A stretch of DNA of 64,000 bases from Cokeromyces recurvatus (GCF_025118155.1 NW_026251399.1:310001-374000); one strand, 5' to 3'. Shown: positions 11,410 through 25,275, counted from the stretch's first letter. Numbers and translations are program-made. The notes: a model not told the origin generated them from the sequence alone.

Positions 11410-11973
11410 AAAAAAAACTCGACTAGAGAAAGAGAGGAGAGGAAAGAAGACCTACATGTCACTCACTATTATTTTGGCTCTCTTTCTCTCTTATCCTTTT
11501 TCTTGTTCTTCTTCTTTTTATATACACATCTATAAATTTGTAAATAAATAAAAAATAAACTATCTTCCTTTTAGATATGTATAATGCCTCATTTCTTATT
11601 ACTCTTCCTATAGATGTAAATTATGTCCTTATGATTGGTAAATAATAATAAAAATGCTCATGTGTTTATTATATAAAGTTTAATATGTATCATGTTATTT
11701 ATGAACAAGAGACATGTTAATAATTCAATTATTTACAAGCTTTATTATTATGTCATACTTGTGTTGTTCTCTTATATTAAAACATTCCACATAAAACTCG
11801 TGATGATTAAATAGTATCCATCATTTTATCAAAAACGTGTTTCAATCACAATTGCCTATCAAGCCACTCTTTTTTTTTTATATATAAATATATATAATAA
11901 ATAACAACAAATGAATGAATAAATGAAAAAAAGAAAAAAAAAATTCTAAATAGTTGTAATATGATTTGGAAAT
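11410..11973. other. Convergent intergenic region
   Basis: It holds the 3' UTRs of the copper-fist gene and of the convergent phosphate transporter gene. A CT-rich segment (about 11460-11520) is followed by A-rich sequence. No gene is seen. Confidence 0.5.
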
Positions 11974-14727
11974 TTAAAAACCAATCAAGGCCATTAAACC
12001 ATATCCAATTGTAGTTATACATAGCATTGCAAATATGCTAGAAGGTACACCATTGACTAAGAAATCTTTTGTAGTCAAGTAAGGTTTTCCTAGTTCATCT
12101 TCTTGTGATATGGCATTCATATTGGGGAAACCAGATACAGGGAGTCCCATAGCTGCGGAACAAACGAAAGCAGTACCCTATAATAATTATAAATACACAA
12201 ACTAAAAAAAAATGTATCTTTGTGTAATTACCATAACTAGCATTCTCGGTTGAGGATCTGCTAATTGAGAGCCTACTTCAGCAACGATAGGTAACACGAT
12301 TAAAGCTGCTACAGTATGACTAATAAAAGTGGCAATAAAAAGAACTAAACAACTAAATACAAACAGAACTTCAAAAGCAGAAAGCCCTTGAACCATATTT
12401 TCAATCTGAGAAGCAATTGTCTTTAATAAACCTGAACTTTCAACTGCTTTACCAAGAGCAATTCCACCCATAGCAAGCATAATGACATTCCATAAAAAGT
12501 TATTAAAATCATCTTTAGTCAATAAGCCTGTACCAAAGAAGGCAATAAGAGGAATGATGGCAATAACACCCATATCACCAAAGATATGTTCATAAGAGTG
12601 GGCTAAACACCATAAAATGATCGTAATCAGGGTCACCATGATAACATAGATTTGTGTGCCTGTAATAGGATCTGTATTGGCACGAATCGTATGTATTTGT
12701 GGTGTCTGCTTTTCTGGATTATAGTTATATAATAACCAAAGCCATATAATCAAATTACCAATGATACATAAAGGAATAGAAATAACAAACCATTCTATCC
12801 AAGAGGGTGCAGGTGTCATATTTTGAATAGCAATAATATTTTGTGGTGATGAAATAGGGGATGCCATACCTCCAAGGTTAGATGCAAGTGCAATACCCAT
12901 AATAAGACAAGGGCCAAATTTTGAATCTACTGGTAAAGTACGAAGAATTGGCTATATAACATGAATTCAGTATATCCCATTGCTCTTTTCTCCCTTTTTA
13001 TATATAATAAAATTTACCTGAATTAAGGAAAAACAGAGTACGGGGGCAGCTACATTACTGATCCACATACTTGCAATAGTAGCCACCATCATATTTACAA
13101 ATAAAACATAATTAGGACGAGTTCCTGCCTTTGATAAAACAAAAGTAGCCATTGATTTTGCAATGCCAAATTTACTCAAAGCACCTGCAATAGAAAACCC
13201 ACCTAATAATAACATAATAACTGGAGAAAACATAGCTGAAAATACACGTTTAGTGGCATCAGGAGCATCAAGTCGACTATAATGTCCATCATCAGAACGC
13301 ATTACACGTAATATAATAATCAAAAATGGTACAAGAAGAGCAGTTACAAATAAAGGCATCACCTAATAAATAAAGGTAAATATCATAAAAAGCATTCTCC
13401 CCCCTCTCTCTCTCTCTCTTCCCCCCTTTTTTATTTATTTATTTATTTATTCATCTTACTTCTCCAGCCCATAACATACTAGAAAAAACAAGAATTGCCA
13501 AACAACGGTTTTGTTCAATATTTTCAAATATATGTGCTCGTAGCAATACAGCAAACACAATGATACTAACAATCATATACAGATAATTCATAATTTGTCC
13601 ACGAGTGACATGAAGAGTACCGAAAGGAGTATGTATAAAAGAGGGCTTTGTGTCACTTAATCCAACCGTCTGTGTCTTTCTTTCTTGACTTATCAGATCT
13701 CTCCAAACCGTATTTCTTTCCCAGACAATATGCTCCCGCAAATGTGTCTTTAATTCCTCTACAGCTAAATCCAAATTATTACCTGTAGCCAAAATAGCAT
13801 AAGCTCTTTCTGTCTGCTGTATCTTTTCATTTAACCTTGTCTTTGTCTCTGTCTTGAATGGATAGGCCTTTGTGACATAAGTGGCCATATAATAGCGTTT
13901 CAAATTACCATTTGTAATTTTATCATATTTTTTTAAAATTTTTGCAAATGCGGTCAGATTAAGTGCCACAAAAGATTTCAATTCGGATAATAACACAAAC
14001 AGATCGACAGTGCGCTTCCTTAATTCAACTACATCATACATAGCCTCTCTAGGCCACACTAGACCGGGTCTTTCAGATGTAGACAATAAGGGTGTCTCGT
14101 CTGTCATCATTGGGTCTGTATCTATCACATTCTGAGAAATAATATTAGGAGGCAAGAAAGAATCACCATCTACATTCGATTCTCGTCTTGGCAATTGGTT
14201 TGTATTACTTCTTACTCTTTGCCCTACTACTTCTGCCTCATGTTCTCCTTCAATCAAGGGATTGTCATGATTTATGCTTGATCGACGTAATTGAGAAGCA
14301 ATGTAAGCATCGAAATTATCAAGGTTTTCAAAGTCACCAATGAGTTGACTCATTTCATCATATAGTTCAGTTTCCTTTTTTGCATAAAATTTGATGATCC
14401 TCTCAAGTGCCTTGTTAAGTGCATCAAGAAATTTCTGATTGTCTACTTCAATGGGGCTCTCTGTGATGAGGGCAGTATGTTCTGATGGATGACCTTCAAT
14501 GTCATCCACTGAAGCATTTTTATTAGCGATTCTTTCTTTTTCAAGTAAATAGATTAACTTTTTGAGGTTTGAATAACTATAGAATGCAAATACGAATGTT
14601 TTTTTTTATTATTATGTTATGTTATGTAATGTTTCTATCAATAGGATATTCTATTATCTACTTACGGAAGATAATAGTCGGCCCAATCTGGGACAGCATT
14701 AAATTGTATTTGATGAGAAAATTTCAT
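11974..14727 (-). CDS. SPX-domain low-affinity phosphate transporter (Pho87/Pho90/Pho91 family), 815 aa
   Basis: Five exons (14666-14727, 13460-14576, 13018-13362, 12232-12951, 11974-12177) join in phase. The first exon supplies the SPX start (MKFSHQIQFNAVPDWADYY) and the second opens with YSNLKKLIYLLEKER. The conserved SPX Lys cluster FAKILKKYDKITN follows at about residues 180-200. The SPX domain senses inositol pyrophosphates and phosphate status. From about residue 330 the protein is a multi-span membrane protein of the divalent anion symporter family, with LASNLGGMASPISSPQN as the substrate/sodium signature and GLPVSGFPNMNA near the end. Pho91 is vacuolar and Pho87/90 are at the plasma membrane; the sequence does not separate them. 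A short 5' exon must be included or the SPX domain is cut. Confidence 0.93.
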
Positions 14728-14935
14728 TCTTCAATCCTTATCTTTATTCAATTCTAAGAAAAAGAAGAACAAGAAAGAAAGAAAGAAAGAAAGACGGTGT
14801 ATATAAATATCTGTAAGACTTAAAAAAGAAAAAAGTGTAATTTTGTACATATTCCAGCGTCAATCATCGGCATTTTAAAATGAAGAGTGAAAGATGAAAT
14901 TCAATTTATTAGCGGATTCGTTGTTGCTTTTCAAT

Positions 14936-14976
<41 letters not shown>

Positions 14977-15350
14977 ATACATGCATATACACACATACAA
15001 ATATACATCACCTCCTAAAGCATTCTTAAATATATTAGTTAAAAGCTTAATACAATTTCGACTAAATTTAGAAATGAGTCTGTATTATCCTTAAATCTCC
15101 CATTGTAACCAAAATGATTATATTTGATAGAAAGCCTCATTTTACGGGATTCAATTCTCGATAATAAACTAGAAACATATTCTTAGCCTTCAATCATGGT
15201 TTTATATACAAATATATATTCTTTTTTTTTAAAAGAAAAAAAACTTAAATAGATGTATTATCTATAATAATGCAAATTCATTTTAATTCTGAGAACTTCA
15301 TATAGGCTATTCTGCTGGTAAATAGTACTTTAAGGAGCGGTATTCAATTT

Positions 15351-15381
<31 letters not shown>

Positions 15382-17737
15382 CTTATTAAAAAAGAGACTC
15401 CATACAACAAATAATAACTATAGAAGATATGCGCAAGCACAAAATACAAAACTACATTCGTTGATAATTTTAGTTAGAATTCCAAGAATTAGATGGTCTC
15501 ATGTTTAGTTTATATCAAATGCTGTGACCTATCAGTAGTAAAACTTGTATCAGTCCGAGACTTTTTTGATTTAATTGATACATTGTGGAGTTCTTCCTAT
15601 TTTATTCAGTAGGATGAAATGGAGCCTTCTTTTATGATCAAATTATATGAACTTAGTAGTAGTAAAGGAGCTGATCTTTTCTTCTTTTTTTTCATTTACA
15701 TTCTGAATTGTATATTAAAACAACATAGACTTTAAAATGATCAGATAACTAAATCAAGTTTGTTAATATTGATGAAGATTAGAATCAAAAATATATCTTT
15801 TTTTTTTTCAAAAAAGAAAAATGATTCCTTATTAGGATTTATAACGAGTCTTGTATAGTGGTAACAATCAAAAGCTCTAATTAACCTTCTTGATGTTATT
15901 TTTTCAAAGTGTGATACATCATAGCACTTTTTCTATATCACGTTCGATTTCCAATTCTAGCCTCCCTCAATATTCCCATAGGTCAGAGACCTATTTACAT
16001 TTACTTATAACGACTATTATCTCTGATTAGCTTCTTTTATCTTGCAGTAATTGATGTAATATATAATATCTGAAAGATGTGATAAAAATAAAATAAATAC
16101 ATATATACATGTATATTAAAAGGATACAAATCATGAAACAAGAATGTTTATATTTAACTATACATTTTTCTTCTTTTATATATATATATTTATATATAGA
16201 TGAAGTAATAAGTATGAATTAACATACATGCTTTATTATAGGCGTGTGTGTGTTTAAGTAAATTTATAATATGTGAATGTACATTGTTATGATGACTGAG
16301 ATTTATACTGTTTTATACGATGTATGATCTGAAGTCTTATTTTATATTTGAACACATCTTTTTTTTTTTTTTAGAATCATAAACTGATTTTAATATTTGA
16401 TTAGATTAAAATCGAATCTTTTATATATTTTTGAGAATGAATAACAGTACTAAAACAATATCTCACTCAGTACCATACCCATATCATTTTGAAAGATTTA
16501 TTTACCATCATAACACTGTTATTCTTCATTTAGCATTCTTCACAAACTCTGCCTCACTCTTTGAAAAATAGATAAAAATAGAAACAGTGAGAAAGCCACA
16601 TGGAATGCTGGAGTAATCTTAAAAAAAAAAGAGGGGAGCTGATGACAATGGACGGTTAAGAATATTGTACTTGTGAAGGGGAATTTTTAAAAAAGATACA
16701 ACTACTAATATAATCAATAAAGTGCTAGGGGTGTTTTCTTCTTCTTCTTATAATTAGTGAAATCAGTTCGAAAAACAAGTTAAAAATAAAGGATTCTTAT
16801 TAAAAATTTTATGTAAACAAACGAGATAAAATGTAGAAAATATAAAGATAAACTTGCATTAATACAACAAAGATTTATAACCTATAGGACTACGATATCT
16901 TTAAACCTGGAAAATGATGGACTAAAATAAACTTAATCTGTTCGCAAGTAGTAGAGGAATTTTGAGTAGGTAGTCGAATAATGGGAAGCGGAAAGTAAAA
17001 GATAAAGAAAAAAAAGCCATACTAGACATATATCTATTTACATTATAAATAATCAAAATTTGGTGCTTAATATATTTTTTTTTCAGAGCGTATAGCTAGT
17101 ATATTTCTTTCAGTATTATTATTTGACTAGAGGAAAGTAAAGCATAAGTTAATAATTATCTAAAACTACTTTTTATTATGATTATCCCAAAAAAAAAATG
17201 TACGTGAGCCTGCATATACGATCTACTTCAGAATAGTATATTATATGCACAATACTTTTATTTTTAAATATAAATAAATATATAAAGATAATATGTATGT
17301 TTTTTATATCAGATAAGCATCACGATATAACAACATATATAATACTATGATAGTATTTTACAATTTAAAAAACAAAGGTCTGATTAAGGAGGGATGAAAG
17401 GAAGCTGTGATCATATATCAATTTTTTGACTTAAATTAATAAAGCTTTTTTTTTTTTTTTTTTTTTTTGCATAAAAAGCTCATTATAATTGTAACGGTCG
17501 ATTGTGTTTTTAATATATAGAATACATTCCTATACTACAAAATGTGATATATAAACACATATTATTAGCTTTATATAAATATAGATGTATATCAATGATT
17601 CTGGAAAAAAAAAGGGGGGGGAATAGTAAATTTTACAAGTAGATTGGGCCTTTTATTTCATCTTTTTTTTTTTTTTTGTTCCTTTTTTTTTCTTCCTTTT
17701 CATATTTATACATATACTTTTTAATTTTTTTCTATAC
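14728..17737. other. 3-kb gene-poor stretch
   Basis: No coding region, tRNA or repeat family is recognised. The stretch is AT-rich with long A and T runs (A near 14938-14974, T near 15354-15380 and 17450-17468) and stop codons in all frames. It contains the promoter of the phosphate transporter at its left end. Decayed sequence or a long non-coding transcript cannot be excluded. Confidence 0.5.
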
Positions 17738-18046
17738 ATGAACAATTCCAGAAAAGTTATTTATCAAATAGGAGAACATAGTAATGAAGAAACAATAATA
17801 GCTGATAAATCTGAGCCATCTTTAATAACTAGCATTAGTCTTAGTTCTACTGGTTCAACAAGCAAAAAGGCTAAGCGATTTAAACATTGTTCGCTTGCAT
17901 TCAAAATTATCGGACTCTTTATGATTATTGGTATTGTTCTCATCGTTGCTTTTTTACCAAATTATATTCGAAATAAAAATTTGGAAAAAATGAATAATAA
18001 TAATACAACAGATCCAACAAATGCTCAGTTACCTAAAAATCTGTAA
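17738..18046 (+). CDS. Small single-pass membrane protein, hypothetical, 102 aa
   Basis: A single-exon frame starts at an ATG preceded by a T-rich leader. Residues 1-48 are polar with many Ser and Thr. KKAKRFKH (about 44-51) precedes one strong membrane segment (about 53-76, LAFKIIGLFMIIGIVLIVAF). A short polar Asn-rich tail follows. The basic residues before the segment and the neutral tail suggest a cytosolic N-terminus. The family is not recognised and no intron supports it, so it is a moderate call resting on length, the clear hydrophobic segment and lack of simple-sequence bias. Confidence 0.5.
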   Translation: MNNSRKVIYQIGEHSNEETIIADKSEPSLITSISLSSTGSTSKKAKRFKHCSLAFKIIGLFMIIGIVLIVAFLPNYIRNKNLEKMNNNNTTDPTNAQLPKNL

Positions 18047-18937
18047 GATTTAAAAGAATTACACAGAAAGAGTTTGCCGCACACACATAGATAGACACAC
18101 ACATACACATATATTGTGAGCTTATAGAAAAAAAAAAGTATTATAAATTTAAATAGATTATCTTGTATGTTTAGCCATCTTATAGAAAAACTATATATAC
18201 TACTATTCTCTTATATCAATATATATAGGTACCCTTTTCTCCTTCCCTTCTTTTCTTTATTCAACATTAAAATTGTTTATATATTACATTCTTTTTGTTT
18301 TAAAACATAATACAAATATTTTTTCACCTGCTATTTCTCTCTTTCTCTTTTTTTTATATCTTTAGAAAAAAAAAGAATCATTCTCATTTTGTTCCAATAC
18401 ATGAATCACTGTAACGAATAATATATTCTAATAACAACTTGGATACACCTTTTTTTTTTGTTTCTGAAAAGGGACTCATAATAATATATAGTTTAATAAA
18501 TAAACCAATAAACTCTTTTTTTTTTGTCCCTACTTTATATCTCTAGCTCTTTCAAGTTTATATTGAAACTAAGCATAAATATACTTATATCTCCTAATGT
18601 TTTCTCGGTTGGAAAATCAGAAAAAAAAAAGGGTAATATCTCTTAATTAAAGAACTGACTCATCCAATTTCACATAAAATAAACCTTATTATTAGTTTTC
18701 ATCTTTTATATAATATTTGAAGGGTTAATTACACTAATAAAGTTATTAAAAATAAGTCATTTTATCATATACAACAGTCGCTAAAGGATGTTTTTTTTTC
18801 TACAATTCAATTTATTTATTTGTGTTAAACAAATATAAATAAAACAGAAAAAAAAAAGGCTGATCTTTTTTTTTTTTCCACCCAATTATCTATAAGGTAG
18901 GGGGGGTAGAAAAAGGGGAAAAAAAAAGGTAGCCAAT
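18047..18937. other. Intergenic, nothing recognised
   Basis: AT-rich sequence lies between the small membrane protein gene and the 3' end of the thaumatin-like gene on the other strand. Only short A/T runs and a G run at 18900-18906 stand out. Confidence 0.5.
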
Positions 18938-19624
18938 TTAAGCAGGACAGAAAGTTACAGTATAACCTTTGCTATTGCTACAAGCATACATGGAAGTGCT
19001 ATCATCATAGGCATAAGTGTAAACATCAGGACAGGCATTCTTGACAGGAATAGAATATTTATTAGCCTTACAGACATCAGGAGTGCCGTACTCACCAGTA
19101 CAACAATATTCAGGGGTACCAAAGGCAGTACAGGCGGACTTACAAGCAATGACATTACCTTCAGCATCCTTAGCTTGAAGTTCGGCAGGGCAACTGGGTA
19201 AAGAAGAACAAGTAGGTGCGCCACAGTTATGACCATTACTAGAGACACCATTAGGAGTAATGGAGATAGGTAAGTTAAAACCATCTACAAAGGAGACATC
19301 ATAATAATCTTGGTTATTGGCGCCATTCAAGAGGAGTTCAGCAAGGGATGCAGGAGCACCTGGTTGGCAATCGGTTTGACCAGTACAATTTTTTCTAGCC
19401 CAAATACGGCCACCCCAGTTAGAGGGAACATGAATTGGAGTTGAGCTGCCTGCAGCTAAACTAACAGAGTTTGCATTTGGTCCTTGATTATTTGTCAATT
19501 GATTTACTTGAATTGGATATTCACAATTATTCTTCACTGTGATTGTGACACTTGAAGTGGGTGCAGCCATAGCAGCAGTGCTCATGCCAGCAAGAGCAGC
19601 AACAAGAGTAACGAATTTCACCAT
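18938..19624 (-). CDS. Secreted thaumatin-like protein (PR-5 family), 228 aa
   Basis: An intronless frame. Residues 1-20 form a signal peptide (MVKFVTLVAALAGMSTAAMA) with an Ala-x-Ala type end. The mature protein has the thaumatin core: VTITVKNNCEYPIQVNQ, GRIWARKNCTGQTDC, ELLLNGANNQDYYDVSFVDG with the FVDGFNLP acidic-cleft motif, and the Cys-rich C-terminal half ending FCPA. I count 14 cysteines after the signal; large plant thaumatins usually have 16. Family members act at the cell wall, some binding or cleaving beta-1,3-glucan; no enzyme activity can be claimed here. Coding is less AT-rich and richer in C-ending codons than the neighbours, which fits high expression or a different origin. 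Confidence 0.92.
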   Translation of the reverse strand: MVKFVTLVAALAGMSTAAMAAPTSSVTITVKNNCEYPIQVNQLTNNQGPNANSVSLAAGSSTPIHVPSNWGGRIWARKNCTGQTDCQPGAPASLAELLLNGANNQDYYDVSFVDGFNLPISITPNGVSSNGHNCGAPTCSSLPSCPAELQAKDAEGNVIACKSACTAFGTPEYCCTGEYGTPDVCKANKYSIPVKNACPDVYTYAYDDSTSMYACSNSKGYTVTFCPA

Positions 19625-20291
19625 TATAAATATGTTTAAATTGTAAGTCTATAGATAAAAAGTTCGTATATAATCAATATATACGAATATAATATAATAT
19701 ATTTATATAAAAAGAAAAGTCTATGAATGTATTTTTTTTTTTGAAAGGTGAATAAGTATACCTCTTTATATATTTATCTTCTGAAACATTGACTTTTATA
19801 CTTTTTACTTGTGGATTCTGGACTTTAAGAAAAAAAATTTTCTTAAAGGCGTTTGGATAAAATTGGTTTGCTAAGTTTTTCATCTATATTTGTTTATACA
19901 CGTAAAGAAATTATGTGTGTGTGCGTGTATCATGTATTTTGTATGTACCTGGAACAATTTTATTGATTCCCGACAAAGATGATAGGATATGTCTTATTGT
20001 TTTATCTATAAACATGCTACAAAGATCATACTTGCCAAGTATAAAGCTAATAATGGGGGGGGAGTAGGAGCGACAATCATTTCTAAACATTACAAATTAA
20101 AAGATTTTTTATTTTTTATTTTTTATTTTTGGTGGGATCAAATAACATTGTACCTTAATTTTTTTTTTTTTATTTTAAAAAACAGATTTAAAGCCAAGTG
20201 ATATTTGTTTAACGATAAATTATAAAAATGGTAGTCATGAGACAGCTGTCATATACATACAAATATGTATATGTGTATAAATATACAGATA

Positions 20292-20330
<39 letters not shown>

Positions 20331-20953
20331 TATTTACGGGTCAATCTATATATATATTTTTTTTATATATTTATATACATATATGCCATGTCAAATAAGT
20401 AAATATATTAGAAATATATATTTATATATAATATGTATATACTTTATATGTGTATATTTATAATATACATGCAAATATATATATATTTTTTTTATGAGAG
20501 AAACTTTATTTAACATATTTGAATAATAATGAGGGGAGGAAAATGTAAAATACAAATATAAATAAATTTATTTCCTAATTATATACGATATGTTTCAGAA
20601 TGATGGTGTCTAAAAATTAATATTATTTTATATAGTACATATGCAACCGCTCATAATACATTTATGGCCATGATTTAACTCTGCGTCATTTATCTTACCA
20701 TGTTTTATTGCTTTTATAAACAAAGCTTCACATTGAATATGATTTTTTATGGAATGTACAAAAAAAAAAAAAAAAAAAAAAAAATAAAGTTTTATTTATT
20801 TATTTTAGTCAATCTCCTTTTTTTTTTTTTTATTCTATTCTATACCCCTTTTTATTGTTATTATTGTTATTCTTTCTAATTATTATAAAACATAATTATT
20901 CTTTCTTTCTTTCTTGTGTAATTCACTCTTGATATTTCATTAAACAAACTCAT
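19625..20953. other. Intergenic, divergent promoters, A/T runs
   Basis: It lies between the divergent thaumatin-like and SH3-SAM-PH-CH genes. It holds a T run near 20293-20322, TATATA-rich sequence to 20500 and an A run near 20760-20784. No gene is supported. Short frames here read through simple sequence. Confidence 0.5.
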
Positions 20954-23929
20954 ATGACAGAAACTTTAAAGACAGTTTATGCAATCCATGATTTCAAGGC
21001 AGAAAACGAGGATGAATTAAATTTTCAAAATGGTGAAGCAGTTATTGTTCTTCAGAACGATAGTGGTTTCGATGATGGTTGGTGGAAGGTAATATAGAAT
21101 AAACATAGCAAAAAAAAAAAAAATAAAAAAATAAAAAAAAACTAAATTTGAATGATTATAGGGTCAAAACACAAAAGGTGAAATAGGTTTATTTCCAGTC
21201 AATTTCATTACGTTTCAGAAACCAGTTAATACTCAACAAGTATCAGAACAACAACAACAACAACCTTATACACCTGTATCAGCTTCTGGTGATATATTAA
21301 AACAGGATGTACATTCAATTACAGAGGATCATAAACAGCAACAGCAACAGCAACAGCAACAGAAACATGATTCACTTATTTCTACGCAATTTTCTATTGA
21401 TGATCCTGTTACATCTTATCTAACCGATTCTTCAAGTTGTTCGACATCATCAAGTAGCAGTGCTGTTTCTTTTGATAACACTGTAAATAATAATTGCAAT
21501 ACACTAAGAAGGTTGATAATAGATGCATCTTTTCTACCTGAATTAAGCTCAACATCACCAGAAGATTGGGGTGTGAATCAAGTTGAAGTATGGTTGAAAG
21601 CAATTCATTTTGATAGTATAGCGACCAATTTTAAATGTAATGTTAGGGTGACATAAAAAAGAGAAAGGGGGGGAGAGTGGGGGAGGAAGAAGAAGAAGAA
21701 GAAGAAGAAAAAAAAATGAAGGGTTATATTTCTTGGTTCCTTATTCATATTAATACAATATGTATCCATATACCTATAGTACAAGAAATTACAGGAGATG
21801 TTTTATTAGAATTAAATATGAATTCACTTAAAGAACTAGATGTGCCTACTTATGGAAAGAGATTTAAACTTTTTACTGCTATTAAAACACTTCGAGAAGA
21901 ATATGGTTATCGACCTGCACAACGAATGTCAGATAGCTACTTTATAAATAATCCTCGACGAATTTATCAGAAGAAAGATATCCTTTCAGCATCTACTATT
22001 TCAACTAATCCTTCTCCTTCTAGAAATATGTTATTAAATCATCATTATCATCCCTTAGACGTTTCTCTATCTAATTACTATTACAACTCATCGCCAACAA
22101 AATTTTCTGAAAGACAAAGTAAAAGGAATCAAAATCGTCATCATAGTAAATTCAGGAGGAATATGTATAATGGTATATTATATAATAAATTACATATTAT
22201 TTTAATAATCATATTCAATTTATTTTTACATGCATTATCTTTATGGGCACAGACGAATCTTTTAATAGAATAAACTCTTGTATGTCTCCTATTTCAAATT
22301 ATGACTGTATATCAATAAATAACCAACACGTAAGGAAGAAGAATAAACAGAGAGAGAGAGAGAGAGAGATAACAAATGAAATTAATATTAAATTTCTTAT
22401 AGCATCATAACTTACCAGCATTATCAAATAAAATGTAAGTATAAATGTCAATATAAAGATCAATTTAAATTTTAAATTACATGATATTGTACCCTTCTTT
22501 CCCTTTATACGACTCCCTTAATAATCATATGATTATATATTTATAGACATATAGACTTAACTCATCAATTGCATAACCATCCAACAGATGTACCCATGAT
22601 TAGGGATAGTTCACTGGAATTCTATTTTAATAATCATCAAAAAAACACAGATGTGGCCCCTGACATGGAAGGTTGGCTTTATAAACAAGGATGTAAATAT
22701 AAAAACTGGAATAAGCGTTGGTTTGTGCTAAAAGGTACCAATTTATTTTATTTTAAAAGTCCAACGGTAAATTAAGTTATATTATACACATATAAGTTGA
22801 ATATTATCTCATACATATTTTTTTTTTTTTTATGCATTAACAATATATTAGGATGTCCGTATGAAAGGAATCATCAATTTAAGGGGCTATAAAATTATAG
22901 CAGATGAAACAATCCAGCCTGGCAAATATTCTTTTAAAGCTCAACATGAAAAGGAGCGAACATTTTATTTTTATACCGAAATTGATACCATTATGAAAAC
23001 ATGGGTCAAGTGTCTTATGAAAGCAACAATTTCAAGAGATTTCAATATACCTGTATTAAGTTCTAGTTTAGTTCCTACTGTTTCATTAGACGTTGCTCGT
23101 CGTATGCGACCAAGACCTCCTTCTATTTTACTTTATAACGATACTACTACTCGAAATAGTGACAATAGTGATCTTCCTTCCTCCGACACAGCATCTTCCT
23201 ATATGTCAGTCGTAGAGCATAACTATGAACAAAGTTTCCAAGCTTCTGATAAGAGTTACTCAAATTCTATTGTCAAACCATCAAATGCAGCTGTTTCAGA
23301 TATGAGAACTGTGTCACCAGATTATAGAGACAAACCAAATAATCAGGATTCGGGCTTTCACGATCGTAATAGTACAATAGAACAAGCGCATTTAAATAGA
23401 GTGATAAATGAACAAGAGAATAACGGGGAAGCAAATTTAAACGGACATATAATTAAAAAACAAAGACAAGAAGAAAAATCGACACTACGTACCTCATTTA
23501 CTTCATGGACTGCAGCAGAATATATTCAATGGGTGAATACCATTAGTAACCCTAATAAAATTTCCCAATTGAAGGATTTAAAACAAGGGGATATTTTGAT
23601 CAATTTATTAGAAGAATTGAGTGGTAAACAACTCAAACAATTACCTCCATCATCTACTGGTACTAATAGTATGTTGATGTTGGATAACATGGTGGCTGTT
23701 TTCAAATTTATGAGCATGGAGAACATTGATACAGAGGACCAATTTACAATAAAAGGTAAAAAGAAAAAAAAATGATATTGTATATACGAATATAATATAA
23801 GGAGATTGACTTTTTATATTTATATACATATATATTCATATAGATATCTTGGATGGTAACGAAGAGATGATTATGCTCATGTTACAGGCTATCCTTAAAT
23901 GGTCCATTCGTTCCAACAACGTTGCTTAA
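20954..23929 (+). CDS. SH3-SAM-PH-CH scaffold protein (Boi1/Boi2/Pob1-like with a calponin-homology domain), about 742 aa
   Basis: Proposed exons are 20954-21088, 21162-21636, 21780-22172, 22419-22434, 22547-22766, 22852-23755 and 23844-23929. SH3 occupies about residues 7-62 ([27 protein letters not shown]). A Gln/Ser-rich linker leads to SAM at about 176-240 ([29 protein letters not shown]). PH follows at about 380-475 ([19 protein letters not shown]). CH covers about 629-742 ([32 protein letters not shown]). SH3-SAM-PH is the layout of the Boi polarity scaffolds that bind Cdc42/Bem1 and polarised exocytosis. The terminal CH domain adds possible actin or microtubule contact. The 16-bp micro-exon is uncertain: a GTATAA donor at 22164 joined directly to 22547 also keeps frame. 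Confidence 0.85.
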
Positions 23930-25275
23930 ACATAGCTCCTCTCTTTACACCTTTTTACGCAATAATGTTCCTTCTTTTAATCCTCTTTTGAATACATATT
24001 TTATACAAAAACAAAAAACACCAGAGTTTGACAGACAAATATTATACCTAAAAAATTTAACAAGATAATATAATAATACCTTCATATATGTATATATACA
24101 TATATATAAGAACATATATTGTTATATATAATAAATATATTGTATCTCACACACTAATAGTAAATCATGAATTCCTTCATTTTTATTATATAATGGAATG
24201 AATGTTTATATGTCACAAAAAGAAACGATACAAGAAAATTTGATCTTCATAAAATAATAAATACATATTTCTTTTTTTTTTTCTTTTTCATTTTTATTAT
24301 ACACATATAAATGTTGAGAAGCTACCATCAAACACTACTAATTGACCTTAAAGAGCCACAGTAGCGTTAGCGAATCTTCTCATTTTACGTCTGTCTTTGG
24401 TGACTAGAACTAAATCTTTTTTTCTTATATCTTAAAGATGTAAACATCCCTTAGAAGAAAAAAAAAGAAAAAAAAAGTTCCATGCTACCATTGCCGATAC
24501 AAAATAAGAAAAATAAAACCGAATTTCTGAGTCAAATAAATAATATTAGTCATCAAATTGTGGTATAAGTGTTATTTTATCTTTTTCTTGCAAGGTTTCT
24601 TTATATGTATAAAAAAAAAATACTGGGTTTTTATTTCTTTTCTTAAAAAATAAAATAAAAAGAAAATCAAATAAAGTCAAATGTAGCCTGCCTTCTAGAA
24701 AAAAAAAATAAGCAAATACTATTTTCCTTTTGTTATTGGTTTGTTTTTTTCTCCTTTATCAAGTTTGTGGAATTGTTTTAGTATTGCATTTTAATGAAGC
24801 GCCGATTTTTTCATCTTTAAATTTTTCCAAACTAGCTCATACTAAATGGAATACAATAATCTTCCCCTCTCTCTCTTTTTGGATACGAGAGAAAATGTGT
24901 AAATAAGAAAGGGATTACAAGGAGAGAAGCTATAATCAAATAAGTTAAAATAGAAATATGTCACTGATGTTGGAAGAACATAAAGACTGTTACTATAGTG
25001 TATATGCCCATATCTATCTTGGATAATAATAGAGTTATAAGGTTAACTCATAATATTTGTTTGCAAATAGATCTGAAAAGTGTATTAAGCATGCACATGA
25101 GATAAGGCATTTCATATCTATTCGTATAAGTAGAATTAAGAAGAAGATTGAATGATGTGGATCTTCAATTTATTATAGTGGATAGAATATGGTTCGTATG
25201 GTGTCCTCTTTTAAAAAATACATGTATAATTTCATCTTTTTGACCAAAGCTAGGCCTAATTGATTCTTTCTCTCT

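Noticed and set aside
24345..24410. Minus-strand segment with gene-like codons (reads KDRRKMRRFANATVAL then stop)
   Set aside because: It looks like the last exon of a highly expressed gene, but I could find no upstream exon and could not place the peptide. It may be a relic, so it is not annotated.
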